Source: Pseudomonas marginalis
GTDB taxonomy: Bacteria > Pseudomonadota > Gammaproteobacteria > Pseudomonadales > Pseudomonadaceae
Length of the DNA stretch: 64,000 nt
Direction: 5' to 3'
Assembly (NCBI RefSeq): GCF_001645105.1
Contig: NZ_LKEG01000053.1
Coordinates: 192,253-256,252 of the forward strand
Program-made: the position numbers and the translations under genes
Shown: positions 50,627-59,651 of the stretch, in pieces
Layout of the letters: the number at the start of each line of letters is the position of its first letter
Position numbering within the stretch: position 1 is the first letter of the stretch
Notes under the pieces: model-generated
The model's database searches: none
Told to the model about the DNA's origin: nothing
What the model saw: only the letters and a program-made list of their open reading frames with translations

Positions 50627-51853
50627 TCAGGCGGGTTGAGCCGCCAAGCTATTACTGACCTTCCGCCCCAGCACCAGCACGGTCACAAAACCTGCACCCA
50701 CCAGCGCCGTGGCCAGGCTCAACAGCACCGCGCTGCCCAGTTGGTCGACGATACGCCCGCCAAAGAACGAGCCCAAGGCAATGATCACTTGGAACAGGGC
50801 GACAAACAGCGGCATGCCGCGCTCCACATCTTTCGGCGCTACGACAAACATCCAGATACTGGCGCACGCCGGGAAGGCGCCAAAGGCGAAGCCCCATAGC
50901 CCGATCAGCATCGCTGCGCCGGTCATGCCGGTGGCGAAGTAGGGGAACAGGGCGGTGCTGGTGCCGATCATCAGCGCAACCAACAGCAGGGTGTGACGTA
51001 CGCTGCGGTTGGCGGCGAAACCGGCAAAAATATTACCGAATACCCCGGCCACGCCAAAGAGCAGCAACAGCGAGCCAATGGTCGGTCCGTCGAAGCCGGA
51101 GCTGTATTTGAAGAACGGTGCGACATAGGTGTACGCGGCAAAGTGCGCCAGGCCGATCAGCAAGACAGCGATCAACCCGACACGCGCTTGCGGGTTGATA
51201 AACAAGGCCGGCAGGTCACTGACGCGAATCGCTTTTTCCGGGGTGAGTCGGGGGAGGAGGAAGACCTGCGCCAGCAGCACCGGTACGCCCACCAGCGCGG
51301 TGACCAGGAAGGTCATGCGCCAGCCCATCAGGCCACTGAGCCAGGTGCCGACGGGCACGCCCAGTACGGTGGCCAGGGTCACGCCCATCATGATGATCGA
51401 AGTGGCCTTTGCAACATCCACGCCCTTGGGCGCCAGGCGGCCGCTGAGGGCGATGGCCGTGGCCCAGAAACCGCCGATGCTGATGCCCAGCAATACACGG
51501 CCGAACAGCAGCAGGCTGAAGTCGCTGGCGAAGGCCACGACCGAGTTGGCGATGATCATGATCAGCGTCAGGCCGATCAGCAGGTAACGACGGTCCATGG
51601 CGCCAATGCTCACAGACAGCAAGGGCGCGGCGAGGGCGGCCATGATGCCCGGCAAGGTCACCATCAACCCGGCGTGGCCGGCGCTGATGCCGAGGTCGCT
51701 GGCGACGTCATTGAGTACGCCCACCGGGAGAAACTCACTGGTCACCAAGGCGAAGGCGCCCACGGCGACCGAGAGAATCGCCAGCCACTGCTGCTTGAGA
51801 CTTTGTTGATTATGTTCGGGAAGGCCGCTAGGGGCCTGGCTGGCACTTGGCAT
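50627..51853 (-). CDS. MFS efflux transporter, NepI/sugar-efflux-like
   Basis: A 408-residue, 12-segment exporter. VGAFALVTSEFLPVGVLNDVASDLGIS at TM1 and RVLLGISIGGFWATAIALSGRL at TM4 are typical of the drug:H+ antiporter subgroup containing NepI (purine nucleoside exporter) and YdhP/sugar-efflux proteins. The ATG at 51853 is the first in-frame Met before family similarity. Substrate unknown. The 282 bases upstream, to 52136, contain nothing recognised beyond a probable promoter. Confidence 0.85.
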   Translation of the reverse strand: MPSASQAPSGLPEHNQQSLKQQWLAILSVAVGAFALVTSEFLPVGVLNDVASDLGISAGHAGLMVTLPGIMAALAAPLLSVSIGAMDRRYLLIGLTLIMIIANSVVAFASDFSLLLFGRVLLGISIGGFWATAIALSGRLAPKGVDVAKATSIIMMGVTLATVLGVPVGTWLSGLMGWRMTFLVTALVGVPVLLAQVFLLPRLTPEKAIRVSDLPALFINPQARVGLIAVLLIGLAHFAAYTYVAPFFKYSSGFDGPTIGSLLLLFGVAGVFGNIFAGFAANRSVRHTLLLVALMIGTSTALFPYFATGMTGAAMLIGLWGFAFGAFPACASIWMFVVAPKDVERGMPLFVALFQVIIALGSFFGGRIVDQLGSAVLLSLATALVGAGFVTVLVLGRKVSNSLAAQPA

Positions 51854-52136
51854 AGTGTTGGGTTCCAGGGTTAACGTCGCCTGAAGCCAGGCGAAAGGGG
51901 AGGGAATAGGGAAGGGATTATAGGAACCCGTCTTGAAAATCGAGCAGGCGCTCCGTTCGATAGTAATCATCAGTGCAATCGATGCGACGCTCTAGCACGC
52001 ACTACATGACCGGTACACCTTTCGCACATGCTTCCAAAACGTTGCCTACAGGCAGCGCGTTGCGATACCCCGGGCAACGCTTTACTTTGTGGTGGCGCTC
52101 GAGATGGAGTGCCCACAACTGCAAAGGAATTGCATC

Positions 52137-52391
52137 ATGAGCAAGAATACGAAAGAAACCTCCGACAAGGTCGCGACGTTGGCGGCCCAAACGCTCAACA
52201 GCCCAGCCTCCTCAGCCCTCGCCAAAAGCCTCGCGGCTTCAGCGCTAGCCCAGAAAGACCACGACAAGCAGACGGGTGCAGAAATGGAGGCGAAAGCCGG
52301 GAGGGTACTCGGCGCCAATCACTACAACGAAACCACCAAAACGCTTGCCGCCTCGGTCCTTTCACAATCCAACAAAGAGCGCGGAAGCTGA
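52137..52391 (+). CDS. Small conserved-looking protein with internal repeat
   Basis: An 84-residue, Ala/Lys/Ser-rich helical protein. Two similar segments, TLAAQTLNSPASSALAKSLAASALAQ and TKTLAASVLSQ, suggest a short internal repeat. AAGGA precedes the ATG at 52137, and a terminator follows at once. No family was recognised with certainty; such small proteins are often carried near phage or stress genes. A 161-codon frame in another phase (52028-52513) is a shadow. Confidence 0.65.
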   Translation: MSKNTKETSDKVATLAAQTLNSPASSALAKSLAASALAQKDHDKQTGAEMEAKAGRVLGANHYNETTKTLAASVLSQSNKERGS

Positions 52392-52413
52392 GTCACCTCC
52401 GGTCGCTAAAAGG

Positions 52414-52444
52414 AGCCCGTGGTCGAAGAGGTTACGGGCTTTTT
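52414..52444 (+). terminator. Rho-independent terminator after the 84-residue protein gene
   Basis: AGCCCGT and ACGGGCT form a 7-bp stem with a 13-base loop, then TTTT. Confidence 0.75.
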
Positions 52445-52581
52445 CGTAGCTGTATTTTTCTCCTTTTTCCCAGCAGCAGAAATATTAAGTATCACTTTCA
52501 TCCGCATCGCTAAAGTCCTGCCCCGGCAGGCCGAAACGCTCTTATACGACATCGTATCCCCAATAAGAGAGTCCCCTGAAA

Positions 52582-54207
52582 ATGTCCCTTCGCAGCCTGT
52601 CCATCGCCCGCCGTGCGGGTCTGGGTTTCGCCTTAATTGCTTTGCTGGTGGCCCTACTGGGTTTTTTTGCGCTGTCGAACATGGCAAGCATCCGCGCCAG
52701 TGCGGTGCAGGTTGAAAGCGGGCTGGTGCCCAAGATGCGGCTGGTGGCGGACATCCGCGAAATCATGCTGCGCATTCGTACGATCTCTTTGCGCATGGCG
52801 CTGGACCCGAACCCCGCCAGCCTTGCGCAGTACCGCAGCCAGATGGACACCCGTAGCCAGGACCTGACGAAAAGGCTGGCCGAGCTCGATGCGGTCATCG
52901 ACACCCCTGAAGTGCGCTCGCTCTATGACCAGTTTCAGGTGTCGCTGCGCCTGTACCAGCAAGGTCTGGCACAGTCCTTCGTCCTCGCCGACAAGCAGCA
53001 GGGCGCCGAGCTTAACAAGTTGCTGCTGGTGGACATGAAAACCGTGGTCGATGGTTCGGGTGCGCAACTCAATGCCCTGGCTGACTACTACAACGCGCAG
53101 GTCAATCAGCAGGGCCAGGAGGCCGAGTCGCAATACAGCCGTTCGCGCACCATGGTGGTTGGCTTCGTGCTGCTGGCCGCCTTGAGTACGGTGGCGCTGG
53201 CGTGGTTGTTGACTCGCAGCATCGTCGGTCCGCTGAGCCATGCGGTGCGGGCCGCCGAAAACGTGGCCCACGGTGACCTGACTCAAACGGTAGACGTGAC
53301 CGGCGACGACGAAGTAACCCGCTTGCTCGTGGCGCTCAAGACCATGCAGTCCAACCTGCGCGGAACCCTGCAACTGATCCGCCAGTCGGCGGAACAGATG
53401 GCGTCATCCGCCACCGACCTGAATGGCATCACGGATCAAAGCAGCCGCAGCCTGCAAAAGCAGACCGCTGAAATTGAACAGGCCGCCACCGCCGTGAACG
53501 AGATGACCTCGGCGGCGGATGAGGTGGCGCGCAATGCCGTTTCCACCTCTGAGTCCACTCGCCTCTCCAATGAAACGGCGCGCGAAGGCCAGCATCGTGT
53601 CGGCGAAACCGTCAACGCCATCCAGGCCCTGAGCTCTAACATCGGTGAAACGTCGACGCTGGTGCAGAACCTCGCCGAGCAATCGCGCGATATCGGCAAG
53701 GTACTCGACGTGATTCGCTCCATTGCCGAACAGACCAACCTGCTGGCCCTCAATGCTGCCATTGAGGCTGCGCGGGCCGGCGAATCCGGGCGTGGCTTTG
53801 CGGTCGTGGCTGATGAAGTGCGCGCATTGGCACACCGTACCCAGCAATCAACCCTGGAAATCGATCAGATGGTGACCGCGATGCGCACGGGGTCTGACCA
53901 TGCACTCACATCAATGCAGTCGAGTACCCAGCGTGCCACCGATACCTTGGCGTTGGCTGAGGGCGCAGGTGGTGCATTGAGCCAGATCACCGACTCCATC
54001 GACCAGATCCACCAGCGCAACCTGGTTATTGCCAGCGCCGCCGAGGAGCAGGCGCAGGTGGCCAAGGAAGTTGACCGCAACATCGTCAATATCCGTGACT
54101 TGTCTGCTCAGTCCTCGTCCGGCGCCGGGCAGATCAATGGATCGAGCCGAGAGCTGGCGCAGTTGGCCGTCGCGCTGAACGAGGCGGTGGCGCGTTTTCA
54201 GCTGTAG
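52582..54207 (+). CDS. Methyl-accepting chemotaxis protein (4HB sensor)
   Basis: A 541-residue chemoreceptor. TM1 is about 12-33, a periplasmic helical ligand domain of about 155 residues follows, and TM2 is about 192-212. Then HAMP (RSIVGPLSHAVRAAENVAHGDLTQ) and the signalling coiled coil with tip SIAEQTNLLALNAAIEAARAGESGRGF. It ends FQL without a CheR tether, like the chemoreceptor at 19373, of which it looks to be a distant paralogue. Ligand unknown. Confidence 0.92.
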   Translation: MSLRSLSIARRAGLGFALIALLVALLGFFALSNMASIRASAVQVESGLVPKMRLVADIREIMLRIRTISLRMALDPNPASLAQYRSQMDTRSQDLTKRLAELDAVIDTPEVRSLYDQFQVSLRLYQQGLAQSFVLADKQQGAELNKLLLVDMKTVVDGSGAQLNALADYYNAQVNQQGQEAESQYSRSRTMVVGFVLLAALSTVALAWLLTRSIVGPLSHAVRAAENVAHGDLTQTVDVTGDDEVTRLLVALKTMQSNLRGTLQLIRQSAEQMASSATDLNGITDQSSRSLQKQTAEIEQAATAVNEMTSAADEVARNAVSTSESTRLSNETAREGQHRVGETVNAIQALSSNIGETSTLVQNLAEQSRDIGKVLDVIRSIAEQTNLLALNAAIEAARAGESGRGFAVVADEVRALAHRTQQSTLEIDQMVTAMRTGSDHALTSMQSSTQRATDTLALAEGAGGALSQITDSIDQIHQRNLVIASAAEEQAQVAKEVDRNIVNIRDLSAQSSSGAGQINGSSRELAQLAVALNEAVARFQL

Positions 54208-54212
54208 CGGGA

Positions 54213-54663
54213 CTAAGGTGACGGCGTGAGTGAATCGGACATCAGTTCCAACACCCGATCTCTTCCACCTTCGGCCACCGGGTCGCTGCCGTCCTGGGTG
54301 AGTTCGCGCACCACGCCTTTTTTCTTCTCGGTATAGAGCATGCGCCCATCCGTGCAACGCACGATGGACTCGCCTTCCTGGACCCGGTCGCGCAGCACTG
54401 TCAGGCTCTGGTCGCTCCAGCGATAGCGCAACAATCGCGCGAAGGGCTTGCGGTCTTCAATGGCGTAGAGGTCGTCGCCGTCATCCCACAAGCCCTGCAC
54501 GTTCTCACCTCTGAACAGTTCGGTGACGACGCCGTCCTTGAGGAAAGTCCGCCGAGGGCGAGTAGGATTCAATCCTGCTTGACCATTGGCGTGATGCAAG
54601 AAGCAACTGATCGATGCCGATATCCGGCGTCTCGTCGTCTGTCCAGAACTGATGGGTTTCCAT
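54213..54663 (-). pseudogene. Decayed gene of unknown function (frameshifted)
   Basis: On the minus strand an ATG at 54663 opens a plausible start (METHQFWTDDETPDIGIDQL) that runs only to about 54550 before losing sense. The better 3' part is in another frame (about 54560 to the stop at 54213) and reads FLKDGVVTELFRGENVQGLW, then LYAIEDRKPFARLLRYRW and RMLYTEKKKGVVRELTQDG. That part looks like repeated short beta strands of a propeller-type protein. Probably a shortened, frameshifted gene. Family not recognised. Confidence 0.4.
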
Positions 54664-54741
54664 GGGGGGCTACGTCTTCCGTTGTGTAGGTCAGGCCGCA
54701 AGTATTGACCCATTTCGACGATTGCGTGTCCGCAGACGGCC

Positions 54742-54787
54742 AATAACCTACTGATATGTATGACTTCATATTTGTAGTAGGGTTATT
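54742..54787. promoter_or_regulatory. Inverted repeat upstream of LysR gene
   Basis: AATAACCTACT at 54742-54752 is mirrored by AGTAGGGTTATT at 54776-54787 (one extra base), with an AT-rich centre. It lies between the decayed gene and the divergent LysR gene, 86-131 bases before the chosen LysR start, and may be an autoregulatory operator. Confidence 0.4.
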
Positions 54788-54872
54788 ACCGCAAACCGTT
54801 CTGCCATACATGGCGCCCCACCGGCTCCCATACGATAATGCCCACCACCCCGACCACTCTGGCTTCCCTCCC

Positions 54873-55775
54873 GTGATCATCAACTTCGACCTCAACGACC
54901 TCCAGGCCTTCCGCGCCGTGGTAGACAAGGGCAGTTTCCGAGGCGCCGCCGAGGCCATCCGCATCTCGCAACCGGCCCTGAGCCGGCGGATCGAAAAGCT
55001 CGAAACCGCCCTCGACGTAAAACTGTTCGAACGCACCACCCGGCGGGTCAGCCTGACCATGGTCGGCCGCGCATTCCTGCCCCAGGTCGAACGCATGCTC
55101 GACGATCTTGATGTGGCGTTGATGGGCATCAGCAACGTCGCGTCCACGCGCATGGGCAATGTGACCATCGCCTGTGTGCCGTCCACCGCGTATTACTTCA
55201 TGCCCCACGTGATCTCCGAATTCCACAAGCTGTATCCGAAGATTCGCCTACGGGTGCTGGATGCCAGTGCGGGTGAGGTGTGCAATGCGGTGGAGAGTGG
55301 CGAGGCGGATTTTGGCGTGAGTTTCAGCGGTAGCCTGGCCGATGAAGTGGAGTTCGAACTGCTGTTGCAGGAGCGCTATGTGCTGGCCTGTCGCCGCGAC
55401 CACCCGCTGGCCCAGCGCGACAGCGTGACCTGGACCGAAGCCTATGAGCACGACTACATCACCGTCGACAAAACTTCCGGCAACCGCTTCCTGCTGGACC
55501 AGGCCTTGCGCGGCGTGCGTGTGAAAAAGCCGAGTATCTGCGAGACGCACCACGTGACCACGATGATCGGGCTGGTGGAGGCCGGGCTGGGCGTGGCGAT
55601 GGTGCCGTCGATTGCGATGCCGGCGCTGGAACACCCGATTCTGGTGAGTGTGCCGTTGGTGGAGCCGCAGGTGATGCGCAATGTGGGCTTGATCAAACGC
55701 CGCGGGCGGACATTGCCACCGGCGGCGCTGGAGTTGGAGCGGTTAGTGCGCGAGATGCCGTTTCGCTCAGCGTGA
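54873..55775 (+). CDS. LysR-type transcriptional regulator
   Basis: A protein of 300 residues from GTG at 54873 (VIINFDLNDLQAFRAVVDKGSF), the normal LysR length. ATGs at 54813 and 54756 would add about 20-39 residues without family similarity. The HTH is RISQPALSRRIEKLETALDVKLFERTTRRV; the effector domain is complete (SGRFLLDQAL-type region, GLVEAGLGVAMVPSIAMP). Its end overlaps the convergent binding-protein gene by 9 bases; it may control that transport pair. Confidence 0.84.
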   Translation: MIINFDLNDLQAFRAVVDKGSFRGAAEAIRISQPALSRRIEKLETALDVKLFERTTRRVSLTMVGRAFLPQVERMLDDLDVALMGISNVASTRMGNVTIACVPSTAYYFMPHVISEFHKLYPKIRLRVLDASAGEVCNAVESGEADFGVSFSGSLADEVEFELLLQERYVLACRRDHPLAQRDSVTWTEAYEHDYITVDKTSGNRFLLDQALRGVRVKKPSICETHHVTTMIGLVEAGLGVAMVPSIAMPALEHPILVSVPLVEPQVMRNVGLIKRRGRTLPPAALELERLVREMPFRSA

Positions 55776-56525
55776 CACCGAGTCCAGGCCGGTGGATTGC
55801 ACCACCGGTTGCGCCTCGGGCGACGCCAGGTAATGCAGCAGCGCCTTGGCCCGCGTCGGGTGCTCGGCGTTGACCGGAATCCCCGCCGCAAAGCGCGTCA
55901 CCGATTGCACGTCCTCCGGGATCTTGCCGACATAGGTCACACCCGGCACCGGCAATAATTCCGCCACCTGCTGCAAGCCCACTTCGTAGTCTCCCTTGGC
56001 GACCTGTTCGGCCACCGGGAGGCGTTCGATCATGGTGCCCTTGGCGGGCATGCCGAGCTTCTTGAACAGCTCCTTCTCGACATACACACCGCTGGCGCTG
56101 TCCGAGTACGCCACGGATTTGGCTTGACTCAGCACGGCTTTCAGTTCGGCGTCAGTCCCGATGGCAGGCTTTGGCACGCCGGCCTTCACCACCAGGCCGA
56201 TCCGCGAGTCCGCCAGTTCCACACGGGAGGCCGGGTCGACCTTGCCTTGCTTGATCAACTCATCCAGGGCGTAGCCGACCATGATCACCACGTCGGCGTG
56301 TTCGCCACGGGCCAGGCGGTTGGGAATCGCTTCCGGCGCCTTGCCCATCGACGGGCCGAGGATGGTGTCCAGGCTGTCGCCGCTTTGCTTGGCGTACTGC
56401 GGGCCGAGCAATTTATACGCGGCAGTGAAGCCGCCGGAGGTCATCACCTTGAGCTGTTCGGCCTGGGCCGTCAGCGCCAGGGCGCCGAGGGCCAGGGCCG
56501 TCAGGGTCTTGAGCAGTGGCTTCAT
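55767..56525 (-). CDS. Periplasmic ModA-like substrate-binding protein
   Basis: A 252-residue protein with a Sec signal (cleavage after AQA, before EQLKVM). LKVMTSGGFTAAYKLLGPQY, then PEAIPNRLARGEHADVVIMVG and SVAYSDSASGVYVEKELFKKLG, are typical of the ModA/WtpA-like two-lobed binding fold (PBP-like, extracellular solute-binding). No ABC permease or ATPase is nearby; instead its start overlaps the stop of an MHS-family symporter (TGATGA at 56522-56527). A broad group of such proteins binds organic anions rather than molybdate. Confidence 0.8.
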   Translation of the reverse strand: MKPLLKTLTALALGALALTAQAEQLKVMTSGGFTAAYKLLGPQYAKQSGDSLDTILGPSMGKAPEAIPNRLARGEHADVVIMVGYALDELIKQGKVDPASRVELADSRIGLVVKAGVPKPAIGTDAELKAVLSQAKSVAYSDSASGVYVEKELFKKLGMPAKGTMIERLPVAEQVAKGDYEVGLQQVAELLPVPGVTYVGKIPEDVQSVTRFAAGIPVNAEHPTRAKALLHYLASPEAQPVVQSTGLDSVSR

Positions 56526-57829
56526 CACGCGGCCCCCTGCATGACTTGCCCACGGGCATTGGCGCGGCGATACAGCGCCAGGGTCGAACACAGGGCGCAC
56601 AGCGCGGCGAACATCAGCCAGTAGGCCGGCGAGGCCTTGTCTTCGGTGATGTGGATGAACCAGGTGGAAATCGCCGGGGTAAAGCCGCCGAAGATCGCCG
56701 TTGCCAGGCTGTAGGCCAGGGAGAAGCCCGCCACGCGCACTTCCACCGGCATGATTTCGGTCAGCGCCGGGATCATTGCGCCGTTGTACATGCCGTAGAG
56801 GAAGGAGAACCACAGCAGGGTTTCCAGCATATGGGCGAAGCTTGGCGAATTCACCACGTAGGACAGCGCTGGATAAGCGGTGAGAACGGTCAGCACGGTC
56901 ATGGCGATCAGTACCGGCTTGCGGCCAAAACGGTCGCTCAACGTACCGCCGATCGGCAGCCAGACAAAGTTCGACACGGCCACCAGCAACGTCACCAGCA
57001 GGGCATCGGAAGTGCTCAGTTGCAGCACGGTCTTGCCGAAGGTCGGCGCGTACACGGTGATCAGGTAGAACGCAGTGGTGGTCATGGCCACCATCAACAT
57101 GCCGCCAATCACCACCGTCCAGTTTTTCGCCAGGGTTGCCAGCACTTCGCGCATGGTCGGGCGATGCTTGCGGTTGGCGAACTCTTCGGTCTCCTGCAGG
57201 CTGCGACGCAGGATGAAAATGAACGGGATGATCACGCAGCCGATGGCGAACGGAATACGCCAGCCCCAATCGGCTACCACCGCCGGCTCCATCCATACGT
57301 TCAGGCCATAACCCAGCGCGGCGGCGACCACGATAGAGATCTGTTGGCTGCCCGATTGCCAGCTGGTGTAGAAACCTTTGCGGCCCGGTGTCGCCATTTC
57401 AGACAGGTACACCGACACGCCGCCCAATTCCGCGCCGGCCGAGAAACCCTGCAGCAGGCGGCCCAGCAGCACCAGCAAGGGCGCCCACAAGCCAATGGTG
57501 TGATAACCGGGCACCAGCACGATCAGCAGCGTGCCGCTGGCCATGATCGACAGCGTCACGATCAGCCCTTTGCGGCGACCGACGTCATCGATGTAGGCAC
57601 CCAAAATAATCGCGCCCAACGGCCGCATCAGGAAGCCCGCGCCGAACACGGCGAAGGTCATCATTAATGATGCAAACTCATTAGCGGAGGGGAAGAACGC
57701 GGCAGCGATGTAGGTGGCGTAGAAACCGAACAGAAAGAAGTCGAACTGTTCGAGGAAATTGCCCGAAGTAACGCGGAATACCGCACCAACTTTCGAGCGG
57801 GCAGAGTCGGGCCGTGTAGGGCTAGTCAT
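56525..57829 (-). CDS. MHS-family metabolite:H+ symporter (citrate/tricarballylate-like)
   Basis: A 434-residue, 12-segment MFS protein. GNFLEQFDFFLFGFYATYIAAAFFP at TM1, MRPLGAIILGAYIDDVGRRKGL after TM2 and RLLQGFSAGAELGGVSVYLSEMA at TM4 identify the metabolite:H+ symporter family; the FFLFGFYATYI variant resembles citrate and tricarballylate carriers (CitA/TcuC). GGAG lies upstream of the ATG at 57829. Overlaps the ModA-like gene. Divergent from a GntR gene across a 247-base gap. Confidence 0.87.
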   Translation of the reverse strand: MTSPTRPDSARSKVGAVFRVTSGNFLEQFDFFLFGFYATYIAAAFFPSANEFASLMMTFAVFGAGFLMRPLGAIILGAYIDDVGRRKGLIVTLSIMASGTLLIVLVPGYHTIGLWAPLLVLLGRLLQGFSAGAELGGVSVYLSEMATPGRKGFYTSWQSGSQQISIVVAAALGYGLNVWMEPAVVADWGWRIPFAIGCVIIPFIFILRRSLQETEEFANRKHRPTMREVLATLAKNWTVVIGGMLMVAMTTTAFYLITVYAPTFGKTVLQLSTSDALLVTLLVAVSNFVWLPIGGTLSDRFGRKPVLIAMTVLTVLTAYPALSYVVNSPSFAHMLETLLWFSFLYGMYNGAMIPALTEIMPVEVRVAGFSLAYSLATAIFGGFTPAISTWFIHITEDKASPAYWLMFAALCALCSTLALYRRANARGQVMQGAA

Positions 57830-58024
57830 GGTTTTGTGTCTCCAGCGTTCTTTTTAAAGTGCTTGTTTCGCTTAAGACCTGGAATAGTGGCTGACACATT
57901 TAGAAATGATAAGTGACAAATTTGGATGGATTGATGTCCGTTGGCTATCAATCGGCAGTGCAGTCGAAAATTCATCAGCTGTTTTTGCCTGCGATTTGCA
58001 GTTGGGAAACTATTTGACATATTT

Positions 58025-58042
58025 GATTTGTGATCACATATT
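58025..58042. promoter_or_regulatory. Palindromic site, putative GntR operator
   Basis: TGTGATCACA at 58029-58038 is a perfect 10-bp palindrome; extended arms pair 7 of 9 bases. It lies 39 bases before the GntR ATG in the divergent gap. FadR/VanR-type regulators bind short palindromes of this size close to their own start. Confidence 0.45.
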
Positions 58043-58076
58043 GAGGCCATAAGAACGACAACACAGGTTTTGCCTC

Positions 58077-58799
58077 ATGACAGATGGTCCGCTCCTCCTG
58101 CCCACCCTGCGCCAGGTGTCCCGCGATACCTTGCAAGACCAGGTCTATCGCCAGATCCGCGAAGCATTGATGAGTGGCCGTTTCCAGCCCGGCCAGAAAC
58201 TCACCATTCGCGGCCTCGCCGAAGCCCTCGGTTCCAGCCCGATGCCGGTGCGCGAAGCCCTGCAACGCCTCAGCGCCGAAAACGCCTTTGAAGTCACCGA
58301 AACGTCCCGTCTGCGTGTACGCCTTATGACGGTCGAACGCCTGCGCGAAATTCGTGATGCGCGGGTCGCCCTTGAAGGGCTGCTGGCGGAAAAAGCCGTG
58401 CTGCTCCTGCAAAAGGCCGACCTCGATGAAATCACCGACCTGTGCCAGCAAATGCAGCACGCCGCCGACGAAGTCGACGTGTCGCGCTACCTGTGGACCA
58501 ACTTTGCCTTTCACCGGCGTATCTACGCCGTGGCCCAGGCCGAGTTGACCATGGCCGCCGTGGAAAACTTCTGGCTGCACATGGGCCCGTGCTTTGCGCT
58601 GGTCGCCCCGGATAAAGCTCACCTGCAACGCTCGATGGAGGCGCACACGCGCATTGTCGAGGCCCTGGCTGCCCGTGATGGCGCCGGTGCACGCGCGGCG
58701 GTGACCGATGACATCATGCAGGCCGCCGATTCCCTGGCGCGCCTGCTCGTCAAGAGCGACCGTTCGCGGTCGTCTGCTTCAGGAGGTAAACGAGCATGA
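58077..58799 (+). CDS. GntR-family regulator, FadR/VanR (FCD) subgroup
   Basis: A 240-residue repressor-type protein. N-terminal winged HTH (QDQVYRQIREALMSGRFQPG, LAEALGSSPMPVREALQRLSAEN; about 20-80) and a C-terminal all-helical FCD domain with likely metal/effector residues (ARVALEG, FHRRIYA, AHTRIVEAL). It starts the cluster SDR-BKACE-SMP30-MFS-MFS and overlaps the SDR gene by ATGA (58796-58799), so it is probably the cluster's ligand-responsive regulator. Confidence 0.9.
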   Translation: MTDGPLLLPTLRQVSRDTLQDQVYRQIREALMSGRFQPGQKLTIRGLAEALGSSPMPVREALQRLSAENAFEVTETSRLRVRLMTVERLREIRDARVALEGLLAEKAVLLLQKADLDEITDLCQQMQHAADEVDVSRYLWTNFAFHRRIYAVAQAELTMAAVENFWLHMGPCFALVAPDKAHLQRSMEAHTRIVEALAARDGAGARAAVTDDIMQAADSLARLLVKSDRSRSSASGGKRA

Positions 58800-59584
58800 G
58801 TGTCCTACAGCGGCTGCAGCCCTATCCTGGGTTACGTGTATTGATTTCCGGCGGGGCTGCCGGCATCGGTGAAGTGCTGGCGGCGGCGTATCTGGAAGCC
58901 GGTGCCCAGGTGCATGTGTGTGATGTGAGTGAGCCAGCCCTGGCCGCGTTTCGCGACAAATACCCGGGCACCGTCGCCACCCGCGCCGACGTCAGTGATG
59001 CCGCGCAGATCGAGGCGGTGTTCAAGGTACAGCGCGAGCATTTCGGCGGCCTTGATGTGCTGGTCAACAACGCCGGGATCGCCGGGCCTACCGGCGGCAT
59101 CGATGCGATCAGCGACGCCGAGTGGCAAGCCACCATCAACATCAATCTCACTGCGCAGTACCGGTTTGCCCACCACGCGGTGCCGATGCTCAAGGAATCA
59201 TCCCACGGCCACCTGCTGCATATCGCCTCGGTGGCGGGGCGATTGGGCTACGCGTGGCGCACGCCGTATGCGGCGACCAAATGGGCGATTGTCGGTTTGA
59301 TGAAATCCCTGGCGTCGGAGCTGGGCGAGAGCGATATCCGCGTCAACGCCTTGCTGCCCGGCATCGTCGAAGGCCCGCGCATGGACGGTGTGATCCGCGC
59401 GCGTGCCGAACAGGTCGGCGTGCCCGAAGCCGAGATGCGCCAGGAATACCTCAACAAGATTTCCCTCAAGCGCATGGTCACCGCCGAAGACGTGGCAGCC
59501 ATGGCCTTGTTCCTCTGTTCGCCCGCCGCACGCAATGTGACCGGCCAGGCGATCAGCGTCGACGGTAACGTCGAGTACCTGTAA
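58796..59584 (+). CDS. Short-chain dehydrogenase/reductase
   Basis: A 262-residue NAD(P)-dependent oxidoreductase. The cofactor loop is SGGAAGIGEV (about 18-27), NNAG is 91-94, and the catalytic residues are Ser145, Tyr158 and Lys162 (YAATK). Asp43 after the second strand (VCDVSE) suggests NAD preference. It is coupled to the GntR gene. In this context it probably oxidises a hydroxy-acid or sugar-acid carbon to a ketone. Confidence 0.9.
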   Translation: MSVLQRLQPYPGLRVLISGGAAGIGEVLAAAYLEAGAQVHVCDVSEPALAAFRDKYPGTVATRADVSDAAQIEAVFKVQREHFGGLDVLVNNAGIAGPTGGIDAISDAEWQATININLTAQYRFAHHAVPMLKESSHGHLLHIASVAGRLGYAWRTPYAATKWAIVGLMKSLASELGESDIRVNALLPGIVEGPRMDGVIRARAEQVGVPEAEMRQEYLNKISLKRMVTAEDVAAMALFLCSPAARNVTGQAISVDGNVEYL

Positions 59585-59651
59585 GCCACGGAAGAACATA
59601 TCGCGCTGTACCCAGGATTTTTTTCATAAGAATAAAAGTCGGAGATTCGTC

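Noticed and set aside
48035..52100. Phage attachment site as a duplicated tRNA-Ser 3' end
   Set aside because: No second copy of GGTTCGAATCCC or TCTCTCCGCCA was found, and there is no integrase gene.
52028..52513. 161-codon frame over the 84-residue protein gene
   Set aside because: Runs through the terminator at 52414-52444 and is Arg/Pro-rich as expected for an out-of-phase shadow.
56526..57296. Extension of the ModA-like frame to 509 codons
   Set aside because: Reads through the MHS symporter gene in another phase; a signal peptide begins at 56525.
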